This document shows, piece by piece, positions 22,786 to 34,600 of a stretch of 64,000 bases of DNA. The stretch lies in the NCBI GenBank assembly GCA_026214975.1, contig CM047805.1:187241333-187305332 (forward strand), read 5' to 3'. The translations under genes and the position numbers were made by a program. Within the stretch, counting starts at the first letter, position 1. Every line of letters begins with the position of its first letter. The DNA is from Gentiana macrophylla. Lineage: Eukaryota > Streptophyta > Magnoliopsida > Gentianales > Gentianaceae. The notes below the pieces were generated by a model. The model was not told where the DNA came from. It ran no database searches and was given only the letters and a program-made list of their open reading frames with translations.

Positions 22786-25700
22786 TTAATCTCTATTTGA
22801 GCGTAAGAGGTGGAATAGCCTTGGTAAGAATATCGGCATTTTGATCTTACGAGGAACATCTTTGGAGTTGAATAATCTTGGCATCAATCTTCTCCTTTGA
22901 AAGTGTCTGTCAATGTCCACATGTTTTGTTTTGTCATGATGGGTGGATCCTCTGCCATGCATAGTCTTTGAGTTATTATCACAACAATGAGTGTGATAGG
23001 TTCTTTGAATAGGTTCTTTGAAGTTCGGTAAGTACTCTTTTGAGCCAAAGAGCTTCACAAATGCCTAAAACCAAGTGCCTGAGTTCGAACCTGATCGCTT
23101 GAACCACGATAGGTTGTTTCTTGCTCCTCCAAGTAACAAGATTGCCCCATACATAGGAACAATAGCTTTGTGGTAGACCTTACATCATCATGTGGCATCC
23201 GGCCCAATCGGCATCGAGTATAGACCTTGATGGATCTATCGTGAGACTTGGTGAAGTGTAACCCTTGGCGAGTGGACTTCAAATACGCGATATTCTATTC
23301 TTTGCATCCCAATGTTGCTCGAGTAGGGCAATGCATGAGCCCAGCTAACGGTGACACCGTATGCAATATCCGGTCTTGTATGGGATAGGTAGATGAGTTT
23401 CCCTACAAGTCTTTGATATTGTTCCTTCCTTACTGACAATGTCACCATGTAGCGAGGTATGGTTGGGGTCTCTGGGGATCTGACGAGGTTGCACCCAGCA
23501 TGCCGATTTTCTTGGCGAGTCGAGTACATATTTCCTTTGGGAGGCGAGATTCCTTTGATGTTTCTAGCTACTTCCATACAAGAAAATACTTAAGTAAACC
23601 CAAGTCTTTAACTGAAATACCTTTGCGGCAATTCTTTCAAGTGTTGGATCTCGGCGAGGTCATCTCAAGTAAGGATGATATCATCCACATAGACAATAAG
23701 AATAGACCTCTTACGGTTGGTTGTCTTGATGAACATAGTGTGATCGAATTGCATTGGTGATATCCAGCGACTTTGACCCGAGTTGTTAATTTTCCAAACC
23801 ATGCCCTTGGTGATTGCTTGAGGCCATATAGAGATTTCCTCGGTTTGCACACCTTGCCTTGAGTATGAGGATTGATAAAACCGGGAGGTATAGTCATATA
23901 AACCTCCTCGATAAGGTCCCCATTTAGAAAAGCATTTTTGATGTCCAATTGATGAAGAGGCCGGTCAAGTTGGGCGGTAGAGAAATTAGTACCGACAGCG
24001 GTGTTGAGCTTTGCCTTTGGTGCAAAAGTTTCTTTATAGTCAATGCCATAAGTTTGAGTGAATCCACGGCTACCAATCGGCTTTGTACTTGTCAATAGTG
24101 CCATCGGTGTATTTGATAGTGAATAACCATTTGCGGTATTTGTCTTCTTGCCTTTTGGAAGAGTTGTGAGATCCCAGTATGATTATCCGGGAGGCGAGTC
24201 ATCTCTGTTTTAACAATGACCTTCCACTTATCATTTTGAAGGGCCTCACGAATATTTCGAGGATAGAGTGAGAGTCGGGTCTGTGTAAACATGGCAAAAG
24301 CAGGAGACAAGCGATCATAAGATAAATAAGAATGAATAGAATGATCGGTGTATGATCTTTTCCTTTCCTTAGAGCAATAGAGTCATCATCCACTTGAGTG
24401 ATTCTTTGAGAGTCAATAGTGAGTCCAGCGGACTACGGTTCGATGAGGCTTTGAGGTTACTGTTCAATGAGGCTCTGGGTCGGCCGGACTCGGGGTTAGT
24501 AGGCTGGCGAGGTCGATAATGTGAGTATCCGCGAGGATCTTTGAAGGTTATGAGTCTGCTTTGTGGGTTAGGACTGCTTTGAGGGTAAATGGTTTCTTTG
24601 AGGAGCGAACTTAGTTCAATCTCAATCGAGTTTCCATCGGTGGTGGCTCGATGAGGTTTCTTTGTAATATGGAGTCCTTTCAAAGAATTTCACATCCATA
24701 GAATTGTAAAATTTCTTTTCGATAGGAGAGTAACACTTGTAACCTTTCTGTCTGTGCATATCCAGGAAAATGCACTTATGAGCTTTAGGATCAAGTTTAT
24801 ACGTGTTGAGCATGGATATAAACAAACACAGTACAACCAAAGATCTTTGGAGGCAATTGGGTAATAAGATGAGAAGCGGGAGTGTGTGGTCGGCGGGGGT
24901 TTGGAGAGGAGTTTTGAAACCTAACACTCTGCTTTGGGAAATCTGTTGATTAAATATGTTGCGATCAATATAGCTTCACCCCACATGTATTTAGGAACAT
25001 GTGTAGTGAACATGATTGATCTGGCCATTTCAAGCGAGATGCTGTTCTTTCTTTCGGCAACCCAATTCTGTTGAGGTGTTTTACACAACTCTTGATATGA
25101 ACAATTCCTCTGTTAGTCAAGAAGTTCTTGAGTTAGACTCATAGTATTCGAGCATTATCGGTCTTTAAGATCTTGATCTTAGTATCAAATTAGGTGGAGA
25201 CCATGTGATAAAATTCTTGGAAGATAGGTCCAACTTGATTTGTCTTTCATTAAAACGACCAAGTGTTTACGGTATGATCATCAATGAAGGTTACAAACCA
25301 CCTTTTTCTGTTATACTTTTCACTCTTGAGGGTCCACATACATCTTTGTGAATTAGGGTGAAAGGGAAGAGGGCAAGTGAGGTAACTTAGCATACAGATT
25401 TGGTGAGTTTAGCAAATTGACAAATATCACATTGAAGATCATTAAGATTACATCCTTTAAACAATTGAGGAATTAAAGACTTTAAATAACCAAAACTTGG
25501 ATGTCTAGTCTATAATGCCATAACATGATATTGTCAAGTTTTTGAGTGCAGTCTTGAGGCGATTCTGTCTTGATCTTACATCTTGGCGAGGTTGATCACA
25601 AACAATCTGAAGCGGGGTTTAGCTTGACCAATCACTTCACGAGAAGAAAGATCCTGGAATATGCAGCGATTCTTATTAAAAACAACGGTCCAATTCGGAT

Positions 25701-26818
25701 CTTTAGTGAGTTTCTTGTGAGATATAAGATTCTGATCTAACTTTGGAACAAGCAGGACATTACAGTAGATATATCGATTAGTAAGTTTAACCTTCCCAAC
25801 ACCTTTTGCATAAGAAAGCAGAACCATCGTGATCTTAAGTGCGTGAATTTGGTTGCATGGCATATATTGGGTAATAAGGTTTTATTACAGTCATATGGGA
25901 AGGCGCCAGAATCAACAATCCAAGTCTCATTACTAAGAGGTGAGTAAAATATACTGTTTTAGCATGAGTGGCCATTTCGGTAGGGAGCTACCTTCACGAT
26001 CTTTGAGCAATAAAGGCTTTAAATCGACAAAGCGAGCATTCGACTTCTTGTCATTCTCCTCTTCAGCGACAAGTTTGCCTTGACTTTCCTGGTTGGTTTT
26101 GAGGTTTTAGGGTTAGGTTTGCCATGTAGCTTCCAACAATTGTCCTTGGTGTGATTTGTGCGTTTGCGGTGATCACGCGAGCGACTTTCGGCTTTCTCGG
26201 TGGCTTCCTGTAAGTCTCATTAACGCTTTAGCGAGGCGTACCTTGATAGGGTTGTCGGCGAGGAAGTTCAATGACATCACTTTCCTCTGCTTTCCTCGTG
26301 TTTGACCTCGGCAAACATGGATTTGAGATTTGGAAGAGGTTTAGTAGCAAGAATTCTACCTCGACATCATCAAAGTAGGATTCGATCCGTAAGGAATTTA
26401 AATACTCTCTTTTTCTCAATAATGTCTTTAAAGAGTGCGACATCTTTAACATCATTCCAGGGTGAGTTTCCAACATATCTAGGTGTTGCCATGCCTTAGA
26501 TAGTTGATTAAAGTATTGATTCTGAGACATATCCCCTTATGCGCAATTTTGAATCTGAGCTTGAGTTCATAGACTTGGATGTATTGTCCTTTTTGAGTAA
26601 AGGTCTACGGCATTGTCCCAGATTTCCTTAGCGATGTCATACATCATGAAGTTCTCAGCGATCTCTTTTGTCATAGACCTCGTGAGGATGGTCATGACTT
26701 GGTTATTTTCTGTGTCCCGTGCTTCAAACTTGGGGTCGATTTGTGAGGCGAGTTTGGAACAGACGGATATCCCGTCTTGCCCTGGCCGGAGATATACATT
26801 TTCATAGACCTTGACCAT
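22786..26818 (-). pseudogene. Copia gag-pol remnant
   Basis: In element order on minus, gag lies at about 26818-26228 with segments such as MTKEIAENFMMYDIAKEIW. Protease C-terminus and gag-pre-integrase lie at about 25863-25576 (YIYCNVLLVPKLDQNLIS). The integrase core and C-terminal part lie at about 25500-24622 (HKCIFLDMHRQKGYKCYSP). Reverse transcriptase covers about 24104-23637 (TYGIDYKETFAP, HQLDIKNAFLNGDL, PPGF, KSLYGLKQSPRAW, YVDDI). RNase H and connection follow at about 23577-22786 (GKLIYLSHTRPDIAYGV, the DADWAG-type part eroded). The usual single frame of 1300-1450 codons is broken at many places by indels and stops. Many substitutions at conserved positions appear beside CG dinucleotides. 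Confidence 0.88.
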
Positions 26819-26980
26819 AGCAAGTAATTGTTACCATCAAGTTTATGATTTGTAAAGAAGAGTGTTCGATTATCGGTCTGCTTGAGGCGTTGTGAGTCTT
26901 GAAGAAGATGAAACTTGAGATAATGTTGACATTTTTTACGAAAAAGGCCGAGTTTTGCGGTGGATTTTAGAACTCGATAA

Positions 26981-26994
26981 GGCTCACGATACCA
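26981..26994 (-). other. Copia primer-binding site
   Basis: TGGTATCGTGAGCC directly abuts the 5' LTR. The expected sequence TGGTATCAGAGC is matched for seven bases, then altered by a small change. Confidence 0.75.
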
Positions 26995-27367
26995 TGAAGA
27001 GAGTTTGAGAATGTGTTACACAAGAGTAAACTTCAACTTATCTTTTATTCATTGATAATGAAGGAGTATAAATAGATACAATTTGGAGAAATTAAATTAT
27101 TAGGCGCGACTTGAGTATGTAGATGTGGGCGGCACAAAAGCAAAAAGTAAAAGTACAATCTATGGTATATACATGGCGTAAAGTAAAGCTAGAGTTTGAC
27201 ATATTAATTGTTTATATGTATCATGATTAATATATCTTTTCTAAATAAATAAAGTGTACAAATAAAGTTATCATGACGTAGTCTGCTTTGTGATCATGAG
27301 GATCGGTGATCTGCCGATCAGCCCTCTTTGGCTCAGCAGCAGACTCTTTGAGTGATATATTTCCACA
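26995..27367 (-). repeat. 5' LTR of Copia element
   Basis: 373 bp; on minus it begins TGTGGAAATATATCACTC and ends CTCTTCA. It matches 22369-22740 with scattered differences. Confidence 0.9.
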
Positions 27368-27372
27368 GTATA

Positions 27373-28576
27373 TTTGCCCATATAGGATATCCAAAATAAT
27401 ATGCGCAGCGCGCCTATTTTATTTTACAGTAGTTAAAGTTTCCTCAAAATAAACTTTTTTACAGGAAGGCGGTTATTCCAATGGTATATATTAGCATGTG
27501 AAAAAGGTTAGACTCTTTGATTTAAAGTACTGATACATCCTTCAAAAAACAAAAAACAAAAAAATAAATGATACAAGTTCGTTACAGTCATTCTCACGGT
27601 CTTCTTAAATAGTCTTTTATAAGTATTGACAAAGAGATTTAATGATTGGATTTGGCAAAAACAAAAACAAATAGAATATTGCTTTCAGGTTCCTTTCAAA
27701 TTAAATTTCACAAGAGTTGTTTTCCAACGTTTCAACTTGTTGGTTCGATGAATTGTGACATAACAAATCACACGATACATTCACAACATATATTATATCA
27801 GCACAGCAATAAAGATCTAATATCAATGTCGTTTTATATAAGATTTGTAACTGTGGTGCATGCTATGCACCCGTAATCGTAATTTATGGTATAATGTATT
27901 GTATCCGATCGTGAGGCGAGCATGCATTATCTGCGTGGTTCTTAGGATCACATGTCGATCGATCGTAAATATTTAGAATTTTAACATTTGGATATGAATA
28001 TTCAAATATGTGCATCCATAACCTGGATGCTTGAAATGAAAAACCATATTGAATACTGCGTTGCGTTTCAAAAGTGAAAAACACATTAAAAACTGTTACT
28101 TAGTATGCATATTAATACTTATTATTAGATCCTTATAGCTTTATTGTGTACATTTTGGTCATCATATTTTTAAAATCAACCAAAAAATGTTTTTTTTATA
28201 CTCGTATCTTATATTTTTCAAAAACCCATATAGTCAGAGTTTAATTATTCAACCCCTTGTTATCTGGTAAAGCACAAAAGGCCATATAAAAACAAAATCG
28301 GCAAAGATGAGATATTGATGCCCACACCACAACAAGAAAAAGAAACCATTTCCATTTCATTTTGAGATTGAAAAAAAAAAAAAAAAAAAAAAAATAGGAG
28401 AAATATACATACAATTGAATTGCAAATTTTCTTTAATCACACAAATGAATAACTTGGCTAGCTTGTTTGAGTATACAAATCCCATCGACACAAAACAAAC
28501 AGACACATGAATAGAAAACGAAATCAAATCATCAAATAAATTTTGTCTTGTTCATTTTTTTTTTAAAAATGAAAAA
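27373..28576. other. Intergenic DNA between Copia element and CASP
   Basis: AT-rich with a poly(A) run at about 28370-28394. The part next to the CASP stop is expected to be its 3' UTR. No other gene is seen. Confidence 0.4.
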
Positions 28577-29492
28577 TCAACGTTGTCTTCGGGCGAAAGC
28601 AGAAAGGATGACGAGGAAGATGAGGAGGACGACGGTGACAAAACCAGCAACAACAGAACCACTAGTCCTTTGACAAAAGTCATTAAACTGTTGACAAATA
28701 GCAAGCCAATTTGCATCTGAATTTCCTTCATGTGCTAAGTACACTATTGCTGCTGATGCACTTGCTGCTGCTGTTGCCAATATCACTGCCACCTGCATTC
28801 AATCATTTTATTTTATTTTTCAAATTTTAAACCCACATTCACCTCTTTAAAATGTACTATCTACTTTGTTGTGTCGTTACTCGTTAGCATATTTTGATAG
28901 CGCGCCACAACAAAGTGCCACAACAGTGTTATTGTTGTAACCATGCATTTTATAATGATACTTACAGTGTCAAGGATAAAAAGGAGGAGCCTAGGTGCAG
29001 CGGCAAATGGGCGGACAATGCACACGATAGAAAAAGGTACAGATAGAATCAGGTAGCCGCAAACGATTGCCATAGCAATCACAAAGAACCTGCATTTCAA
29101 TTCACAACAACAACAAAAAATAAGTTTATGTGAGAAATGATTTCCTGTACAGAATTACATATAATAAGAAGAAGTTTGATTTGAGGGGGGCCCGGGGCGT
29201 ACGAGAAAGTAGGGAGATCGTCATAGCTGGCTTTGAACTGGAAGAACTGAGTGAAGAAAGGAAGGGTTTGCTCAGTAGTTCCCATAGAAATGGTGGCACC
29301 TAAAGCGGATACAGACGCAGCTACACGGAGGATTAGATCAAAGATCGCAACCCCTCTATTGTACCCTCCATTTTTACCAGAAACAGCAGCAGAATAGGCA
29401 GGGGTTCCTCCTCCTCCAAGTAGAGATGCTTTTCCTTTCCTTTCCCTGCTTGTCTCCGCCTCTGCGATATCAATCTTAGTTGATGACTCCAT
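28577..29492 (-). CDS. Casparian strip membrane domain protein (CASP)
   Basis: CASPs are four-pass plasma-membrane proteins that build the scaffold for lignin deposition at the Casparian strip of root endodermis. Three exons (29203-29492, 28966-29089, 28577-28792) splice to 209 residues, against about 206 in Arabidopsis CASP1. TM1 starts at [13 protein letters not shown]. The first extracellular loop has [11 protein letters not shown] and YDDLP, the signature of true CASPs rather than the wider CASP-like family. TM2 and TM3 contain [19 protein letters not shown] and the conserved Arg and Asp ([16 protein letters not shown]). The second loop has LAHEGN...CQQFNDFC, and TM4 ends in AFARRQR. The first donor is TC|GTACGC. 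Expression in endodermis is inferred from the family. The member number cannot be assigned here. Confidence 0.93.
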
Positions 29493-29621
29493 TGATAATT
29501 AATATGTTACGTACAGATAGATATCGTAGATAATAAATAGAACAGTTGGAATTGTGAAGGTTTTTGAATGAAACAGAACAGTAGTGGATGTTTGGTGTGA
29601 GAAAGAGGGAGGGAAAGATGG

Positions 29622-29631
29622 TCTATATATA
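29622..29631 (-). promoter_or_regulatory. TATA box of the CASP gene
   Basis: TATATATAGA on minus, about 130 bp upstream of the start codon at 29492. Confidence 0.6.
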
Positions 29632-29649
29632 TACATGGTTGTTGGCTGC

Positions 29650-31320
29650 GTGCTGTAAAGAGTATTTGCATGCATGCATGGAGCAACTGAACTAAGTCAA
29701 CTAAGTAATAAGAGGAGTTGTTAATTATTCCAACTTTTTCACAAAAGTATATATTTTGCTGCTACCGACTTTGCACTCTCAACTAAACAACTTAACTTTA
29801 ACTACTTTAATTTGTAGGCCTAATTCTAAACCATTTTTTTGGCTTGGGCATTTACATCAGAAGCCCTATACGGTGTTCTATTCCTATAATAAAGATAAAA
29901 GTACAAATTTTCCTCAAATATATTTTTAAGGTCAATGAATAGTGTATCCCCATTTGTGGAGTACTCCTTATTTTAATGGTATTTAGTATAAAGATAGGGA
30001 TAAAGATGTTGTTGTGGAGTGTTTTGAATTATGATGTTGTAAAATAGAGATATGTATTATTTTAGAGATTAAAAAACGGTGTGAATGTCTTTTTTTCTCC
30101 TCCTGTCCTATGCTCTCTCTTTTTCTTTCCTTTTTAACATAAACAACATACACCCTCAGGCTGGACATGCTATTTCCCCCCTTTTTCAAACAACCTTTGG
30201 AAGTCTGGGAAATGATATTATTACTCTTTTTAAACACTAACTAATACAGCTTTTATTATTTCTTTTTTCATGTTACACTTAATTAATTATCTATCTAACA
30301 GTTTTTTTTTTTTTTTTTTTTGGTGACCATATAAATATTGTATTGATGATAATCAATGTGTTTTTTTTGGTGTGGTTGATAATCAATGGTTGTTTTAAAC
30401 TTCTTGGCTTAAATTGTGAGTCATTTAACTAATTTTGTGCCACTCTCGTAGGACCTATAAAAAATAATATGTCTCACATCATAGACATTTAACTAATTTT
30501 ATGCCACTTTTACAGGACCTATAAGAATCAATATCTCATCCTAATCGATGATAATCAATGATGCAAAAAGCAAAGGTATATATTTTCAGAAATGCGTTGT
30601 GATTGACTTTCTCTTTTTTATCATAATACATCATCATCATCATCTATTGTTGTTTAATTTATCATAATAAAAGTAACCCATTGACCAGTGACGACCATCA
30701 TTCCCATTTAATTCAACTCTTACCTTAATTGTAACCAAGTCAAAAGCTTCAATTATAAAATTAGGATAATTGTTCTAGTCAACCATGGCCAACTACTTCA
30801 CAAGTTCATGTAAATGATGTAATCAAAGAATTACCCACCAAATATGCACCGGGCTGATTACGGTACACAATGTACCGGAGGGTATCCGTGCCTTAACGCA
30901 TATGCCTCTAATTCTCACTGGTTTTCCACACAAATCGTTAATGCCGGTACAGTTTTTTTTTTTTTTTTTTGAGTATATCACTTGTTCCAATCAGATTATC
31001 ACGGAACGACACAAGGCTTTTTAAAGTTGAATATCTTCGGAAAGTGAATTGTATATCTTACGATCATCAACTTTTAAAAGATGTGGAGTGTATGTATGAT
31101 ACCCAAGTAATGTTGTGCCTCGAGGATACTACTGCAAATAAAGGTTGGTCCCCCACAACAACAAAAAAAAAGAAAAAAGACATTGGGCAGAGAAAGAGAA
31201 GTAATGTTTTGGTAATTCTAGGGGTATAAATATAGCCATTGTTGCAGCTTTAAGCAAAGAAGCATATGTTTGTCAATCCATACAGTAATACAAAGGGACT
31301 ACTAATCTCTATTGCTAACA
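29650..31320. other. Intergenic DNA between CASP promoter and SPY 3' end
   Basis: Poly(T) tracts lie at about 30301-30320 and 30954-30970. A roughly 64-bp tandem pair lies at about 30420-30530 (ATTTAACTAATTTT, GCCACT, AGGACCTATAA repeated). No gene is seen. The stretch includes the CASP promoter region on its left. Confidence 0.4.
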
Positions 31321-31329
31321 CTTCATGTC

Positions 31330-31362
<33 letters not shown>
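31330..31362. repeat. (GAT)n microsatellite
   Basis: About ten GAT triplets, in the region downstream of the SPY stop codon. Confidence 0.9.
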
Positions 31363-31635
31363 TCCAACCTAAACTTTTTTTACAAAATCCCCAATTAATT
31401 TTTCATTCTGGGGAATATATAGGGGCACGATTTGCAATTGACAAATTTCTTACTCAGAAATGCATAAAAAATAATAATAGGGCAAACCACCATTTCAACT
31501 ATATGCTGCAACGACGATTAACACCTACCAACCACACCCTTAAGAATCAAGCTTCATTCCCAATCCAAACCCAAAACTCAACTCACCCATGGCCCGGGGG
31601 TCAAAGTGCATCACTTCAGATTACGAAGCATTCGT

Positions 31636-34600
31636 TTAACTTAACTGAACCCCATTATCTTCACTAGACAGACTTGTGATGGAAGATGGCATTGTGTTGT
31701 ATCCGTTAACCTTTATCAAATCCAAAGACCCGTCTTTAGAAACAGCACCATCTGCATGACCAGAAGCATCGTCGTCACATAGCTGGTCCTGTGGGTTCGG
31801 GCTAGGTTGTTGCTTCAGCTGTTCCTGACCAAGGTTCTCTGATGCTGGGGGTGTATCCAATTGATGATGTGGCTGTTCTTTCTGCATAATTTCCATGCGT
31901 TTTAGAGAAGGCACGTCACCTTTGCAGTATCTGTGCCACATAGTCTTGAATGTTGACTCCAAGTCTTTGGTGAATGTGGATCCGTCACAAAGAGGAGATT
32001 TGGACATAAGTTCTCGTAAACTTAATCTCAACTCTGTGGCGCTGTAACGTCAGAGGCCAACTGTAGAGCCAGCTGTGCGTATTCATCTTCATTTTTGCCA
32101 CCAAATGCCCTAAACCTGCATTAATCCATGAAATTCTATAACTAACTAATATGGAGTATGGACCTTTTTCTTTATGAAGACTGCATCGGATGTATAATAA
32201 TAAAGCGATAGAGTATCAAAACCGACCAAATAGGCAAATAATAATAATCCAAGCTGGCATAGGATTAAAGAGTAAGAATATGCAAAAGAAATGACTTACC
32301 GACATTCGTTAAGAGACTCACGCCCACATTATGTGCATGAACTGAACCTCCCATTGTAATGCACGGAACTCCCATGTATAACGATTCACATGTCGTGGTT
32401 GTTCCCGCGTCACGGAAATGTATCCAGGCTGCACGCACATCAACAGTCACACAAATCAGTGTCCCTCTTGGAACACACATCGTCAAAGGCATATTCTATT
32501 GTTGAAAAAAAAATGCAGAGACAGAGACAAAGATGAACAGGAGACAGTAAACTTGCAAACCAAGCAGGAACTTGGAAGTACTGAGCATAAAAATGTCAAT
32601 CTTTTGGCCATTAAAAACTTTTGGTTCCCATCAGAAATTTTATGTATCCATTTCAAAAACATTAAGGATTAATTCAGTAAGACCGAAAATCAAGGGCTGA
32701 TCTGGACAAATGGAGAAGAAGTGAGAGCTAAAACGATAATCTTTCCCTATGTGGATAATGATCATTGCACCTCGAATGAGATTTGCAGATACATGTCCAA
32801 AATTATAAAGAAATGTTACCTAATGTCCATGAGTGAATAAGACTGCATATGATCATGATTTAGAAGAATCAGAGGCAGAAGATCAACACGCGTCGATTCC
32901 AACCCCAGCTGCTCTAATGTCGAAAGAAACGTCTGTCTCACACTCTCACAACAGAAAGGCTTGCACTTCACAATAAGCCTCGAATTGGGAACCGCACACA
33001 AGATCCTTGCCCAAACTTGCAACACTTTAGGTGTAATCTGAAGTAATTTAAGAAGGGAAAAAAAAAACCTAATTAAGAATCAGAAATTCAACCACCGAGC
33101 TGATACATGTGTATAAAACGCATAAAAGGATGTACCTTTGCTAGATTGTTAAAGCTACCGAAAGTAATAAAGCCATTGGAGAGAGCAGGAGTTGGACAAA
33201 CTGGCCCTGCTTCAGGAGAAGGTGTATAACAAAGAAAGCACGATGGCAAACGAATTAATTCTTCAACATGTCTGCAATTATCAGCAATAGAGAAATAAAA
33301 CAAATTAGAAACTTAAAACATTTATATTATAATTCATAAAGATAACTCTCAGCAGATAACCACTCCATTACATACTTTTGTTTGGTATCGAGAGGATCAG
33401 CCAATGCATCGGTGATTCTGTAATCGATGGTAGGCAAACCAGTTGTATTTGGATAGCCAATCCAAGTCACCTAACAGTAATCAAGTAAGAAAAAGGTCAA
33501 AAATTTATATATATAGTGTTAGCAAGAAGCATAGTTATTGGACCATTAAGTTAGGGTCTAAGCAGAAATTACTAGAAAAGCTGAACAGGATTTGGGTTTC
33601 GATGAGTAAATAGGACGCTGTCATTTTGCATCTTGAATTTAGGATTAACCAACAGTAAAGGTACTTGTTGGGACTCTAAACAGGCAATAAACACGAGAAA
33701 AAAGGCTCGAGAATTTCCTAAAGTACCTGAAGAGGTGCAGGACGGCATGCCATCATTCCCAACTTATTATTTGCCGTATGGCCAGTGAGTTCAACCAAAA
33801 TATCGACTTTATCTTCTCTGATCATACTGGCAACCCTTTTTTCATCAATCCCGTAAATATCTCTCCAGATACCACCTTTTTTCACTACTCTCTCCCTAAA
33901 TCTGTTAGTTTTTGCATCTGCCTGCAAGATTTTATAGAAATCAATGAATGGGGGACGATCTTCTGCCACTGATACAAGGAGTTCGGAGAGGAACAACCAA
34001 AAGAAATTGAGTCATTGCAATAACAAACACACACTATTTTTCCCTTCTTTCTGGGAGGATGGGGGGGCGCTTTCAATAGCAATGACGCAACGACGTGTAA
34101 GCAAAGGAAAAATGCAGAATCTCTTTTACCTTAACAACTGCTGAATAAACCACGACCTTGTAATTTTCGTAGTCATGATAGATAAGTGGTGCTTCAATAA
34201 AATATGATACCGAATGGGTAAAATAATCAGGAGACACATATCCAATAACCAGTGGTCTTTCTGGATCTTTAGGATTGTCCCATGAGGTGTACTGCGAATA
34301 TAACCTCATGAAACGCCTGCCCCAGTCCCTGCACATGTATAACTTACATCACACAATGCTGTAGAGAAACTTATGCAAACCGATAATCCGACATCGCTAG
34401 TCACAAACCCAACCATGGAACTTCTGTGTAAAGAAACTCATGCAAACATACGATATCACTACTCACAGACCCAACCATGGAATTTCTGTGCAGAAAAACT
34501 AAGCATGTCCCGATCACAGGACTTGTTCAGCATATTTTCTCTGAAAAATAAATGATGTAATATGGAAACACATAAACCCTCCATCTGAATACTAAAAACT

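Larger units (their letters stand above)
22369..27367 (-). mobile_element. Copia (Ty1) LTR retrotransposon, decayed, minus orientation
   Basis: LTRs lie at 26995-27367 (5') and 22369-22740 (3'), flanked by the exact 5-bp duplication GTATA at 22364-22368 and 27368-27372. The primer site TGGTATCGTGAGCC (26981-26994 on minus) is an imperfect form of the initiator-Met tRNA site usual for plant Copia. A polypurine tract (TTTGAGGGGGG on minus) precedes the 3' LTR. Gag, protease/pre-integrase, integrase, RT and RNase H pieces follow in Copia order but in several frames with stops. The element is structurally complete but cannot encode its polyprotein. Confidence 0.93.

Noticed and set aside
29191..29210. 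Apparent frameshift at the end of CASP exon 1
   Set aside because: A donor TC|GTACGC joined to the next exon's G restores FSFFVIAMA in frame, so no error is needed.
30969..31229. 86-residue plus-strand open frame between CASP and SPY
   Set aside because: It ends in a poly-Lys run from an A-rich tract and has no family resemblance.
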